Shown here piece by piece: positions 39,557 to 50,014 of a stretch of DNA of 64,000 nt. Made by a program: the position numbers and the translations under genes. Source of the DNA: Deinococcus fonticola (lineage in GTDB: Bacteria > Deinococcota > Deinococci > Deinococcales > Deinococcaceae). The stretch is from assembly GCF_004634215.1 (NCBI RefSeq), contig NZ_SMMH01000001.1, positions 196,323-260,322 on the forward strand. Reading direction: 5' to 3'. How positions within the stretch are numbered: position 1 is the stretch's first letter; the number at the start of each line of letters is the position of its first letter. Under the pieces are notes generated by a model. The model saw only the letters and a list, made by a program, of their open reading frames with translations, was not told the DNA's origin and did no database searches.

Positions 39557-39867
39557 GGCGTCAGTGTAGCGACTTATCCGCCTGCCGTTGGTTTCGTTCT
39601 TCCCCAGAAAAACGCCAGCGGGAGAACTCCACGTTCGGGAAACTTGTGGCTCCTGTTCGCTCTGCTTTGCAGCTTTGCAAGTCCGCTCGACCCTTCCCAG
39701 TGACTGCATCACGGAGGGTTCGGAATGCTTATGACCCGCCGGAAAAGCAGGAAAGGGTCAAGGGGGGTCGTGAAAAGCTCTCTGTCAAACGCGTGGGGCG
39801 GGCAATCATGGAGATGAGCCCGCCCAGCCGCTATTTTTTCTCTTTCAGGCTCGTTGAGCCGGTCGCC
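39557..39867. other. 311-nt gene-free stretch with a GC-rich hairpin
   Basis: It separates the 139-aa gene (whose 5' end is at 39556) from the end of the DUF1517 gene, both on the minus strand. It contains the -10 box of the downstream gene and one strong inverted repeat (39796-39825). No convincing open frame, tRNA or known RNA was seen. Confidence 0.5.
39796..39839. terminator. GC-rich hairpin, possible terminator, orientation unclear
   Basis: GGGCGGGC (39796-39803) pairs perfectly with GCCCGCCC (39818-39825) over a 14-nt loop. A run of six T (39834-39839) follows on the plus strand after 8 nt, but no plus-strand gene leads into it. On the minus strand it lies 43 nt past the DUF1517 stop without a T-run. 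Confidence 0.5.
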
Positions 39868-40935
39868 TCACAGTTTCGTGAGTTTGGGGTACTTCATGAT
39901 GGCTTCGTCCTCGGACAGGAATTCGCCTTCCACGTCGGGGCTCCAGATCACCTCGGCGCGGATCAGGTCGTCGGGGCTGACGCTGCTGATGGCGCCCAGG
40001 GCCCCGCGCACCTCGGCCTGGCTGGTCACGCCGGCGGGCGGCAGGTTGCCCAGGGCATAGGCGGCCACGCCGATGGTCACGGCCAGATACATGTCCCCGG
40101 TGTCCTTGCTGTACGAGTAGTTGGTATTGCGGTTGTACCCGCTGTTCGGGTCTTTGTTCTGGTAGTTGCTGGTGGTCTGCGTGCTGAAGGCCGCGCGGGC
40201 CTCGGTGGCCCAGGCCCCCACCTGGCTGTCGGCGGCGTTCGCAGCGCCCTGGGCGCGTTCCACGTTGGCGTAGACCCAGCGCTCGGGGTGGCGCAGGGCC
40301 ACCAGCGCCGCTTCCTGAAGCATGCGCGTCAGGCCCTCGTTGGTGTCCGGATCGCCGGTCTGCGCCACACGCTGGAGGGCGCTTTTGACCTCATCGCCCT
40401 CGGCCATCAGGATCTGCACGTTGACCGCCTGGGCCGTGCCGCTCAGGCCACCCAGCGCCCTGCTGCCCTGAAGGCCGCCGCCCAGCATAGACCGGCGCAT
40501 GCTCATGACCACCAGGAAAATCACGCCGCCGAACAGCAGCAGCGGCAGCAGGCCCAGGCCGAATCCGCCGCTTCCGCCGTAGTACCCGCCCCCGTACCCC
40601 CCACTGTTGATGATGATGGGGCCGCTGTACCCGCCGCCCGAATACCCACCGCCACTGTAGCCCCCACCGGAGTACCCGCCCCCGCTGTAGCCGCCACCCG
40701 AGCGGCCCCCGCCGGAACTGCCCGAGCTGCGCCCGCCGAAGCCGCCCCCCGACTGGGCCGAGGCCACACTGCCCAGCGAGAAGTCGCTCATGGCAAAGCC
40801 AGGCTGGGGCAGGTGGACACTGCCGGCACTCAGCAGGCCCAGCAGGGCCAACGTGGTCACCGCACGGCGCAATCGAGCTGGGCGCACGGCGGAGCGGAGC
40901 GCGCTGGAAGGATGGGGGAAAAAGTCACGCTGCAT
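39868..40935 (-). CDS. Gly-rich DUF1517-type membrane protein
   Basis: The 355 residues have an N-terminal signal-like helix ([17 protein letters not shown]), a Gly/Ser/Tyr-rich tract (about residues 65-120) with five tandem YSGGG-type units, a strong membrane helix ([18 protein letters not shown]) and a C-terminal cytoplasmic or periplasmic domain of about 190 residues that resembles DUF1517. Function is unknown. The ATG is 8 nt after TACACT (40944-40949, minus strand). Confidence 0.8.
   Translation of the reverse strand: MQRDFFPHPSSALRSAVRPARLRRAVTTLALLGLLSAGSVHLPQPGFAMSDFSLGSVASAQSGGGFGGRSSGSSGGGRSGGGYSGGGYSGGGYSGGGYSGGGYSGPIIINSGGYGGGYYGGSGGFGLGLLPLLLFGGVIFLVVMSMRRSMLGGGLQGSRALGGLSGTAQAVNVQILMAEGDEVKSALQRVAQTGDPDTNEGLTRMLQEAALVALRHPERWVYANVERAQGAANAADSQVGAWATEARAAFSTQTTSNYQNKDPNSGYNRNTNYSYSKDTGDMYLAVTIGVAAYALGNLPPAGVTSQAEVRGALGAISSVSPDDLIRAEVIWSPDVEGEFLSEDEAIMKYPKLTKL
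40622..40701 (-). repeat. 15-bp tandem repeats coding YSGGG units
   Basis: About five imperfect 15-bp units code for repeated YSGGG in the DUF1517 protein. Synonymous differences between units indicate an old or selected array rather than a fresh slippage product. Confidence 0.8.
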
Positions 40936-41034
40936 GTCCCCCAAGTGTACGGTGCGGGGCCGGGCGGGGTCCACGCATGAACTTCACGTCAGCCTTCCAT
41001 GAGGGCAGCAGGTGGGCGTCGTACACTGCCGGAC

Positions 41035-41403
41035 GTGAACATGCATGGAGCCGTCAAGCAACTGAGCGCCGCAGACTGGGAGGCGTTCCTGGCCGGGCTG
41101 TACGAGCGGGATGACCGGCTGGAGCTTCGCCGGGCGGGCGAAACCTATCCGCCCCTGGAGGATGTGGACGCCTACGGATTCAGCGCCCATGCCGAGGCCA
41201 TGCACAGCGCCGAGGTGGACGGTGACGTGTGGGGCACGCTGGAAGACATCGAGGAGAGTGCCGGGAACGAGGAGGAAGCCTGGCAAAAGATCGTGGCCTT
41301 CTACCTGGAGCGCGGCTGCGTCCTGATTCAGGTCACAGGCACCGACGAGCGCGAGGAGTGGCTGGTGGGCGAAGACCTGGCCCGGCGCCTGCAGCTGCTC
41401 TGA
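41035..41403 (+). CDS. Hypothetical acidic protein (122 aa)
   Basis: No family is recognised. It is rich in Glu and Asp and likely helical (SAADWEAFLAGLYERDD, then EESAGNEEEAWQKIVAFYLE). The GTG start is 7 nt after TACACT (41022-41027); an ATG 6 nt later is the alternative. It stands divergent from the DUF1517 gene. Confidence 0.75.
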   Translation: MNMHGAVKQLSAADWEAFLAGLYERDDRLELRRAGETYPPLEDVDAYGFSAHAEAMHSAEVDGDVWGTLEDIEESAGNEEEAWQKIVAFYLERGCVLIQVTGTDEREEWLVGEDLARRLQLL

Positions 41404-41413
41404 GGGCGTCCCC

Positions 41414-41911
<498 letters not shown>

Positions 41912-41991
41912 ACCCTGAATTGTGCCGCAAGACCCGCACAAAAGACAGGCCCGGAACCAAAAGTTTCCCGGCCAGTTGGCGGTCTTGCGGT

Positions 41992-42321
41992 TTACTCGAA
42001 TTGGCTGATGGTGTCCAGCTCGTGCTTGCGGCGCGTGACCTGCTGCTCGTAGATCTGGCGGCCCAGATCCAGGAACTTGTAGACGTCCGGGTCTTCGTTG
42101 CGGTAGTAGCTGAGGGTGCCGTCGCGGCGCGACGTGACAAAGTGGTGGTTGCGCAGGACTTTCAGGTGCTGGCTCATGCTGGCCTGCTCGCCGCCGGTCA
42201 GTTCCTGAAGTTGCGTGACTGTCTTTTCGCCGTCGCGCAGGGCGTCCAGAATGGCCAGGCGCAGCGGGTGGGCCAGGGCTTTGAAGAGGTTGGCCTTGTA
42301 GATGTGAATTCCTTGCTTCAT
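41992..42321 (-). CDS. ArsR/SmtB-family transcriptional regulator
   Basis: The 109 residues form a winged helix (KALAHPLRLAILDALRDGE, then GGEQASMSQHLKVLRNHHFV, then DGTLSYYRNEDPDV). No metal-binding cysteine pair typical of ArsR is present, so the inducer is probably not a thiol-bound metal. GGAGAA precedes the ATG. There is no coupled target gene in view. Confidence 0.9.
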   Translation of the reverse strand: MKQGIHIYKANLFKALAHPLRLAILDALRDGEKTVTQLQELTGGEQASMSQHLKVLRNHHFVTSRRDGTLSYYRNEDPDVYKFLDLGRQIYEQQVTRRKHELDTISQFE

Positions 42322-42498
42322 GGACTGGTTCTCCGTTCGCTGAGCGTGAAGACCACCTTACCTGAGCTGAAGTGTAGATGCAGAGCGGATTTCTTAAAGA
42401 TCGTTCCGTTCAAAAGTCAGTGAATACCAGACCTCAGCGGAGGCGCGCTGCTCTTTACCCCTGCGCAGCGCGCCGCCTGGCCTGGGGCAAGCGCCGGA

Positions 42499-42864
<366 letters not shown>

Positions 42865-42976
42865 CTAGGATTGTACGTGCAATTGACTGAAGGGTGGCCG
42901 GGGCCAAACCCCCTCGCGCGGTAATGTGGCGGTAACGGCCTGGAACGACAGTACAGTCAGCTTCAAGGAGGGGAAA

Positions 42977-43432
42977 ATGACGAAGATTCTCGTGACGACC
43001 GACACCAGCAAGCTGGGTGACGCGGCCCTGCCTCACGCCCGGGCATTGGCCCGCGCCCTGGGAGCCGAACTCGTGCTGCTGAGCGTGCAACCGGATCCAG
43101 CGGCGGGCATGGCCGGTGAGTTCGCCTACGCGCCCGTCAGCGTGACCGCCGAGGAAATGCAGCAGGAAGACCGCGAGTTGCAGCGGGCGCTGGAGCAGGT
43201 GGCAGAGGGCACGCGGGTCATGACCGAACGTGCCGGCGGGCGCAGCATCGCGCGAACCATCCTGGACGCCGCGCAGGCCGAGGGCGCCAGCATGATCGTG
43301 ATGACCACGCATGGGCGCAGCGGCCTGGGGCGCGTGCTGCTGGGCAGCGTGGCCGAGGCCGTGGTGCACGGTGCGACCATTCCGGTGCTGCTGGTCAAAG
43401 GAGAGCAACCTGTGGCCCAGTGGCCTGAATAA
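42977..43432 (+). CDS. Universal stress protein (UspA family)
   Basis: The 151 residues have the ATP-binding UspA pattern GRSGLGRVLLGSVAEAV (G-2x-G-9x-S) near residue 116 and the start ILVTTDTS. A strong AAGGAGGGG lies upstream of the ATG. Nothing else in this stretch is co-directional before the GH13 leader. Confidence 0.93.
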   Translation: MTKILVTTDTSKLGDAALPHARALARALGAELVLLSVQPDPAAGMAGEFAYAPVSVTAEEMQQEDRELQRALEQVAEGTRVMTERAGGRSIARTILDAAQAEGASMIVMTTHGRSGLGRVLLGSVAEAVVHGATIPVLLVKGEQPVAQWPE

Positions 43433-43768
43433 ACGGTGGCCCGGCGAGAGAACAGCCAGGCCCCGGGGGCTGCCTGCACAGGGGCTTGAGCCGGCTGGCC
43501 GGCGGGCCGCACAATGACCCCTAAATCTGGAGGCAACGCTTGCCGAATTGCGGCACGACCTTTCCTGATAAGCGTCCTGTTTGTTGCGTTCTCCCTCCGG
43601 CAGATCACCGGAGGGTTGACTTCACGTCCGGGACGCTTTTTGTTCCTGCTCCTTCCAATCGTGTTGCCCAGTTATTCCATAACTGAGGGGCCGGAAGTCT
43701 TGTCAAACGTTCAGGAGCTGTCGTGCCGCAAGGCTGTTGACCGCCGGAATACCCCCAGGAGTAAAACC
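43433..43768 (+). other. Untranslated 336-nt stretch before the GH13 glycosidase
   Basis: The same frame as the glycosidase is open from 43514, but the protein start is best placed at the GTG at 43769. The stretch holds a nested hairpin with a T-tract (43571-43645) and then about 120 nt of unstructured leader up to the Shine-Dalgarno AGGAG (43757-43761). Confidence 0.6.
43571..43645 (+). promoter_or_regulatory. Nested hairpin with T-tract in the GH13 leader, possible attenuator
   Basis: The outer stem AGCGTCC (43571-43577) pairs with GGACGCT (43631-43637). An inner 8-bp stem CCCTCCGG (43593-43600) pairs with CCGGAGGG (43608-43615) with a 7-nt loop. TTTTT then GTT follows the outer stem. This is either the terminator of an upstream transcript or a conditional attenuator in the leader of the glycosidase. 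No known riboswitch class was recognised. Confidence 0.5.
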
Positions 43769-45604
43769 GTGCCTACCACCCCCCCGCCCGCCCGCATAAC
43801 CCCTGAAGTTCAACACGACCACACGCCTGCCTACACCGAGCAGCTGGGTGCCCCACGGGGCGACACCGTGCGCGTGCGCCTGCGCACCACGCTGGACGTG
43901 ACGGACGTGAAGTTGAAGTTCGTCCACGTGGGCGAAATCGAGACCGTGCCGGCCCACGCCATCGCCAGTCTGGACGGGCAGAGCCGCTGGTTCGAGGCGA
44001 CCCTGCCCCTGCACGAGGCGCGGATGCGTTACGCCTGGCAGCTGAACTTTGCAGATGACCACCTCAACTTCACGAGTCTGGGCCTGCACCACAGCCGCCG
44101 GGGCTTTCGCAACTGGTTTCAGTACCTGACGGGCTGCCAGCCGCCCACCTGGGCATGGGAAGCATTTTTCTACCAGATCTTTCCGGATCGCTTCCGCAAT
44201 GGCGACCCGACCAACGACGTGCAGACCGGCGAATATCTGTACCAGGGCCGCCCGGTCGAGCACGTGGCCTGGGACACCCCTATCGACCGGCGCGGGGATA
44301 TTCACGCGCATTACGGGGGCGACCTGAACGGCGTCACGCAGGCCCTGCCGTACCTGCGCGACCTGGGCATCACGGGGCTATGGCTCACGCCGGTTTTCGT
44401 TTCGCCCAGCAACCACCGCTACGACATCACCGATTACCGCCGTATCGACCCGCACCTGGGCGGTCAGGCGGCCTGGGACGAACTGGTGGCGCACGCCGAC
44501 CAGTCCGGCATCCGGATCGTGCTGGACGGCGTGTTCAACCACATGGGCAACGAGAACGCGCTGTTTCAGGCAGCGCTGGCCCAGGGCGACGCCCCCGAAC
44601 GACAGCTGTTTACCTGGCGCGACGAACCCGGCAAGCCCCCCTACCACTCCTTCTTCGACGTGCCGACCCTGCCGAAAATAGATTACGGCAACGAATTTGC
44701 CGTGCAGGAGTTTCTGAGCGGCGAGGAAAGCGTGGTGCGCCACTGGCTCCGGCGCGGCGCGGCGGGCTGGCGGCTGGACGTGGCGCACATGATCGGCGTG
44801 TCCGGCACGGATCAGGAGAACCTGACCTTGCACCGCGCCCTGAAAAGCGCGGCCCGCCAGGAACGCCCGGACGCCTACGTGTTCGGCGAGCGCTTCTACG
44901 ACCCGGAACTGGCGCTGGACGGCCAGGGCGAGGACGGCAGCATGAATTACCACGGGTTCGGCCTGCCGGTCATGCAGTGGCTGAGCGGCCAGAGCATCTT
45001 CGGCGAACCCAGCCGCCTGGCCGGCGAGGAACTGGTGGACATCCTGTGGGACGCCTACCACGCCCTGCCGCCGCAGGTGGCGCTGAGTATGTTCAACCTG
45101 CTGGAATCGCACGACATCGGCCGCGCCCATCAGCGCCTGGGCGAAAGCCGCCGCAAGTTTCTGGCGGCCTTCACGCTGCTGTGCGCCTACCCGGGCGTAC
45201 CCTGCACATACTACGGCTCGGAGGTGGGCGTCACGCAAAGCCGTGCCGGAACCATGCCGTGGTGCCGCGAACCTATGCCCTGGGATGAAAGCCGCTGGGA
45301 CAAGCCTCTGCTTGAACAGGTAAAACGCCTGATTCGCGTGCGTCTCGACACCCCTGTGCTGCACAGCGGGGCCCTGCGCTTCATTCACGCGGAGGCCGAC
45401 GCCATCGCTTTCCTGCGTGAAACTACCGATGCCCAGGGTCGACCCCAGCGGGCGGTGGCCCTGGCCAGCCGCCGCGCCGACACCCACCCCGTTACCCTGC
45501 ACCTTCCGGGCGGCCCGTGGCGCGACACTTTGACGGGTGAAGCCGTTCCCGGCGGCACCGTGACGCTGGACGCCTGTGGCGGCCGCCTGCTCCTGCACCC
45601 CTGA
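43769..45604 (+). CDS. GH13 alpha-glycosidase (neopullulanase / maltodextrin glucosidase-like)
   Basis: It hydrolyses alpha-glucosidic bonds in maltodextrins. The 611 residues have an N-terminal starch-binding-like sandwich (about 1-120), the catalytic barrel with YQIFPDRF, nucleophile D337 in GWRLDVAH, acid/base E374 in VFGERF and D449 in LLESHD, and a small C-terminal beta domain. No signal peptide, so it is cytoplasmic. The start is the GTG at 43769 because CAGGAG lies 7 nt upstream and the extra 85 codons of the longer frame cover a structured leader. Together with glgP and glgB it fits internal glucan breakdown. Confidence 0.92.
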   Translation: MPTTPPPARITPEVQHDHTPAYTEQLGAPRGDTVRVRLRTTLDVTDVKLKFVHVGEIETVPAHAIASLDGQSRWFEATLPLHEARMRYAWQLNFADDHLNFTSLGLHHSRRGFRNWFQYLTGCQPPTWAWEAFFYQIFPDRFRNGDPTNDVQTGEYLYQGRPVEHVAWDTPIDRRGDIHAHYGGDLNGVTQALPYLRDLGITGLWLTPVFVSPSNHRYDITDYRRIDPHLGGQAAWDELVAHADQSGIRIVLDGVFNHMGNENALFQAALAQGDAPERQLFTWRDEPGKPPYHSFFDVPTLPKIDYGNEFAVQEFLSGEESVVRHWLRRGAAGWRLDVAHMIGVSGTDQENLTLHRALKSAARQERPDAYVFGERFYDPELALDGQGEDGSMNYHGFGLPVMQWLSGQSIFGEPSRLAGEELVDILWDAYHALPPQVALSMFNLLESHDIGRAHQRLGESRRKFLAAFTLLCAYPGVPCTYYGSEVGVTQSRAGTMPWCREPMPWDESRWDKPLLEQVKRLIRVRLDTPVLHSGALRFIHAEADAIAFLRETTDAQGRPQRAVALASRRADTHPVTLHLPGGPWRDTLTGEAVPGGTVTLDACGGRLLLHP

Positions 45605-45636
45605 AGTCCAGCCCCAAAAACCAGTGCAGCAGGGAA

Positions 45637-45671
45637 CAAAAAGCGGCCCCCCCGGCAAATACTCCGGGGGG
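45637..45671 (-). terminator. Terminator of tRNA-Ser
   Basis: On the minus strand, CCCCCCGG (45664-45671) pairs with CCGGGGGG (45648-45655) over an 8-nt loop, then GCCGC and TTTTTGTT follow. It starts 13 nt past the tRNA 3' end. On the plus strand there is no T-tract, so the GH13 gene gains little from it. Confidence 0.8.
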
Positions 45672-45684
45672 CACTGGCTTCTGC

Positions 45685-45778
<94 letters not shown>

Positions 45779-45784
45779 GCAGAC

Positions 45785-45813
45785 AGACTAGCGGACACCC
45801 CCAAGAAAAGCAA
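45785..45813 (-). promoter_or_regulatory. Promoter of tRNA-Ser
   Basis: On the minus strand, -35 TTGCTT (45808-45813) and -10 TAGTCT (45785-45790) are separated by 17 nt, with the tRNA 5' end 10 nt after the -10 box. Confidence 0.75.
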
Positions 45814-45901
45814 GCTGCGAGCGCCCGCACCTCGCCGGCCATCCCACGCGCCTGCTCCCGCCCAAATCAGCCGACGGGGCCACTCGCGCCGGGTGCAGGG
45901 C

Positions 45902-46906
45902 CTAACGCTGCGTGAGAGCGGCGTACTGCTGCAATTTCTCCCAGCCCTGTCCACCCTTCATGACCTCGCGGGCCACCGACACCCCCTCGGCTATGGTGGC
46001 AACCCGCCCGGCCGTGCGCAGGGCTGCCCCGGCATTCAGGGCCACGATGTCCCGCTGCGCCGGCGTGCCCCCACCCGTCAGCAGCGTCCTGGTGATCTCG
46101 GCGTTCTCGGCAGGCGTGCCGCCGACGATGGCCTGGCGCGGGTGCAGGCTCACGCCAAAGTCCTCGGGGTGCATGGTGCGGTCGATCACTTCACCGCCCC
46201 GCAGACCCGACACCGTGTTGGGGCCGCACACCGTGAACTCGTCCAGGCCGTCACCGTACACCACCGTGGCGCCCTTCGCGCCCAGCAGGCGCAAGACCTC
46301 GGCCAGGACGTGCGTCAACTCGGGCTTGTAGACGCCCACGACCAGGTGGGTGGCCCCCGCCGGATTTCCCAGCGGCCCCAGGATATTGAACACCGTGCGG
46401 GTCGCCAGGTCGGAACGCACCGACGCCGCAAACCGCAGGGCCGGGTGATAGTTGCGGGCAAACATGAAGCCCACACCCATGCCGTCGATGGCGTCCTGAA
46501 TGACCTCGGGCGCAGCATCCAGGTTGACGCCCAGCGCTTCGAGCACGTCCGCACTGCCGGCCCGGCTGCTCGCGGCCCGGTTTCCGTGCTTGGCCACGTC
46601 CACCCCCGCTCCGGCAATCACGAAGGCCGCCGTGGTGCTCACGTTGAAGGTGTGCGCCCCGTCCCCACCGGTTCCCACGATGTCCAGCAGCACCTCACGC
46701 GGGCGCACGTTCAGGCGCAGCGCATTGCGCCGCATGGCCCGCGCGAATCCGGCAATCTCGCCGGGGGTTTCCCCGCGTACCCGCAACGCGGCCAGTGCCG
46801 CCGCCATGCGCGTGCTGCTCATCTCTCCCGTCATGACCTCGTTCATGAACGCCTCGGCGTCGGCCTCCGACAGCACCTCTCCGTTCATCAGGCGGGCGTG
46901 AATCAT
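45902..46906 (-). CDS. trpD: Anthranilate phosphoribosyltransferase
   Basis: It joins anthranilate and PRPP in tryptophan synthesis. The 334 residues have the PRPP loop [15 protein letters not shown] near residue 78, KHGNRAASS near 105 and NILGPLGNP near 172. The ATG at 46906 lies 58 nt downstream of trpG. It is the last gene of trpE-trpG-trpD and thus lies under the attenuator upstream of trpE. Confidence 0.96.
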   Translation of the reverse strand: MIHARLMNGEVLSEADAEAFMNEVMTGEMSSTRMAAALAALRVRGETPGEIAGFARAMRRNALRLNVRPREVLLDIVGTGGDGAHTFNVSTTAAFVIAGAGVDVAKHGNRAASSRAGSADVLEALGVNLDAAPEVIQDAIDGMGVGFMFARNYHPALRFAASVRSDLATRTVFNILGPLGNPAGATHLVVGVYKPELTHVLAEVLRLLGAKGATVVYGDGLDEFTVCGPNTVSGLRGGEVIDRTMHPEDFGVSLHPRQAIVGGTPAENAEITRTLLTGGGTPAQRDIVALNAGAALRTAGRVATIAEGVSVAREVMKGGQGWEKLQQYAALTQR

Positions 46907-46964
46907 GGGTGCATCCGGCAGTGCGAACGGGGCTTGGGGCTCGGGGCTCGGGGACAGGTCATGG

Positions 46965-47603
46965 TCATGCGGTCTCTCCCCGATAGTCGCGCACCAGCGT
47001 CAGGAAATTGCGGAGCATGTCCATACCCGCCGGCGTCTCGATGCTCTCGGGGTGGAACTGAACACCATAAATGGGGTAATCGCGGTGGCGCAGGGCCATG
47101 ATGACCTCCTCCTCGGGATCGGTCGTCCAGGCGGTCGCCAGCAGTTCCGGCGGCAGGTCACGCACCAGCAGCGAGTGATAGCGCGTCACCCGCACCCCGT
47201 CCGGCAGGCCGGCGAACAGGTCCGCGCCCGCGTGCCGCAGCGGCGAGGTTTTGCCGTGCACCGGCTGCCGCGCCCGCACCACCTGCCCCCCGAACGCCTC
47301 GGCGATGCTCTGGTGCCCCAGGCACACGCCCAGCACCGGGATCTCCGGCCCCAGCTCGCGCACCACCTCGACACTCCGCCCCGCCTCGGAAGGCGTGCAA
47401 GGCCCCGGCGACACCACGATCGCCTCCGGGTTCAGCGCCCGCACGTCCTCCAGCGAGAACGCGTCATTGCGCCACACCGTCACCTCGCACCCCAGTTCAC
47501 CGAAATACTGCACCAGGTTGTAGGTAAACGAATCGTAGTTGTCGATCAGCAGGAGGCGGGCGGCGGGTGGCTGGTGGCGGGTGGGCAAAGAAGGGAATGT
47601 CAT
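46965..47603 (-). CDS. trpG: Anthranilate synthase glutaminase subunit
   Basis: This class I amidotransferase gives ammonia to TrpE. The 212 residues have [19 protein letters not shown], the catalytic C94 in GVCLGHQ and the His-Glu pair in FHPES. The first 15 residues (to PPAAR) are an extension. AGGAGA lies 12 nt upstream of the ATG. It is 149 nt downstream of trpE. The protein may also serve p-aminobenzoate synthesis, as in some bacteria. Confidence 0.95.
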   Translation of the reverse strand: MTFPSLPTRHQPPAARLLLIDNYDSFTYNLVQYFGELGCEVTVWRNDAFSLEDVRALNPEAIVVSPGPCTPSEAGRSVEVVRELGPEIPVLGVCLGHQSIAEAFGGQVVRARQPVHGKTSPLRHAGADLFAGLPDGVRVTRYHSLLVRDLPPELLATAWTTDPEEEVIMALRHRDYPIYGVQFHPESIETPAGMDMLRNFLTLVRDYRGETA

Positions 47604-47752
47604 TTGACGGTTTTCTCCTGGTGTTGAATGAAGCTGGAGAGTCGGCGCGTGGGTTGCTTCAGAGCAGTCAAGCCCTCGTCTCTTCGGTGTGGTTCAGTAA
47701 ACCTGGATCGGCAGGAAAATTCCAGGAGGGCAGGCCCCGACCTCCAACTCCC

Positions 47753-49174
<1,422 letters not shown>

Positions 49175-49186
49175 GGTTCTCCCGGC

Positions 49187-49300
49187 AAAAAGAAAAGCAC
49201 CCGGTGGTTTTCGTCCACCCAGGCGCCAGCGTTCAAACAGCAACAGCAGTGCGTGACCCTAGGCGAACCCAGGCCACCACCACGCACTGTGAGCAATCAT
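49187..49300 (-). promoter_or_regulatory. trp transcription attenuator (leader, pause hairpin, antiterminator, terminator)
   Basis: On the minus strand: (1:2) GTGCGTG (49281-49287) pairs with CACGCAC (49249-49255), and inside it CCTGGG (49268-49273) with CCTAGG (49258-49263) closes a TTCG loop. (2:3) TCGCCTAGG (49258-49266) can instead pair with CCTGGGTGG (49215-49223). (3:4) GCGCCTGGGTGG (49215-49226) pairs with CCACCGGGTGC (49197-49207), one bulged base, followed by TTTTCTTTTT (49187-49196). A ribosome stalled on the Trp codons (49274-49282) would hide strand 1 and free strand 2; at the stop codon (49259-49261) it would hide strand 2 and permit termination. Confidence 0.9.
49259..49300 (-). 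CDS. trpL: Trp leader peptide with three consecutive Trp codons
   Basis: The 13-codon frame reads MIAHSAWWWPGFA and ends at TAG. The three TGG codons lie in strand 1 of the attenuator. The AUG is 6 nt after the -10 box TATTCT and no Shine-Dalgarno is visible, so it should be read as a leaderless message. The chance of three adjacent Trp codons, a start, a stop and matching hairpins at exactly this place is very small. Confidence 0.9.
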   Translation of the reverse strand: MIAHSAWWWPGFA

Positions 49301-49306
49301 GTCTGA

Positions 49307-49337
49307 AGAATAACGCGCCCCGGGAGGCGCTTCACAA
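49307..49337 (-). promoter_or_regulatory. Promoter of the trpL-trpE-trpG-trpD unit
   Basis: On the minus strand, TATTCT (49307-49312) is a good -10 box, 6 nt before trpL. TTGTGA (49332-49337) is a possible -35 box at a long 19-nt spacing. No TrpR-like operator was recognised. Confidence 0.6.
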
Positions 49338-49369
49338 CTTGACTACACTGCCACCAGTCCACGTTGCCT

Positions 49370-50014
49370 TCAGGTGATGGCCCGCAGCGCGAGCAGCACG
49401 GTGACGACGCTGGCGATGCCCATGACCGTCAGGGCCTGCCTGCGGGTTTTCTTGAGCAGCAGCAGGATGCCGATGCCGGTGACGGACACCAGCGTCAGCA
49501 CCGCGCCGCTGAGGTCGATGACCCACTTCCAGCCCGTGCCGGCGTCGCGGCCCTTGTGCAGGTCGTTCAGGATGGCGACGCCGCCCTGTTCCAGCACGTT
49601 GACCTTGTAGCTGCCGGTCTTGACGTCGATGAAAGCATCGGCGCTGTACCCCGGCGCGGCGAAACTGATGTCGGCTTCCTGCGTGTCGGCGCGGGTATCG
49701 CCCACACGGCCCTTCAGGCCCTGCTGGGCGCGCAGTTCCTCGGCGACGGTCAGCCAGTTCACCTCGCCGTTCCTGATCCAGCCGGCCGGCAGGGTTCCTG
49801 TCACTTCCCGCTGCACTTCTTTCGTGCCGAACACCCAGTCCGGGTGGTTGAGGGTCACCCCGGTCAGGGCGAAGAACAGCACCACCAGCAGGCTGATCAT
49901 GCTGGTGTAGGTGTGCAGCCAGCGCAGCCACACGTTCCACTGCGCCCTGGCGCTGCGGGGGCGGGCCGCCGGGCGCGTCACCACCGGACCGTCAGGCTTT
50001 GTTGAAGCTGACAT
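49370..50014 (-). CDS. PepSY-associated membrane protein
   Basis: The 214 residues have a membrane helix near residue 40 (MISLLVVLFFALTGVTLN, after a WLRWLHTYTS motif), an extracytoplasmic domain of about 110 residues and two C-terminal helices. The His-containing stretch LNDLHKGRDAGTGWKWVIDL is typical of PepSY membrane proteins that may bind haem and pass electrons across the membrane. The ATG at 50014 has GAGG upstream and overlaps the end of the DUF2271 gene by 23 nt. It is the last gene of an ApbE-DUF2271-PepSY series. Confidence 0.83.
   Translation of the reverse strand: MSASTKPDGPVVTRPAARPRSARAQWNVWLRWLHTYTSMISLLVVLFFALTGVTLNHPDWVFGTKEVQREVTGTLPAGWIRNGEVNWLTVAEELRAQQGLKGRVGDTRADTQEADISFAAPGYSADAFIDVKTGSYKVNVLEQGGVAILNDLHKGRDAGTGWKWVIDLSGAVLTLVSVTGIGILLLLKKTRRQALTVMGIASVVTVLLALRAIT

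Noticed and set aside
40622..40701. CRISPR-like array
   Set aside because: Units are only 15 bp, are contiguous without spacers and encode YSGGG in frame.
43514..43768. N-terminal extension of the GH13 protein by 85 codons
   Set aside because: The extension translates a structured leader with no similarity to GH13 proteins; a good ribosome site supports the GTG at 43769.
49370..49470. SGAVLT in the PepSY protein as an ApbE flavinylation site
   Set aside because: The usual Thr/Ser after GA is Val, and the stretch is within a membrane helix typical of all PepSY membrane proteins.
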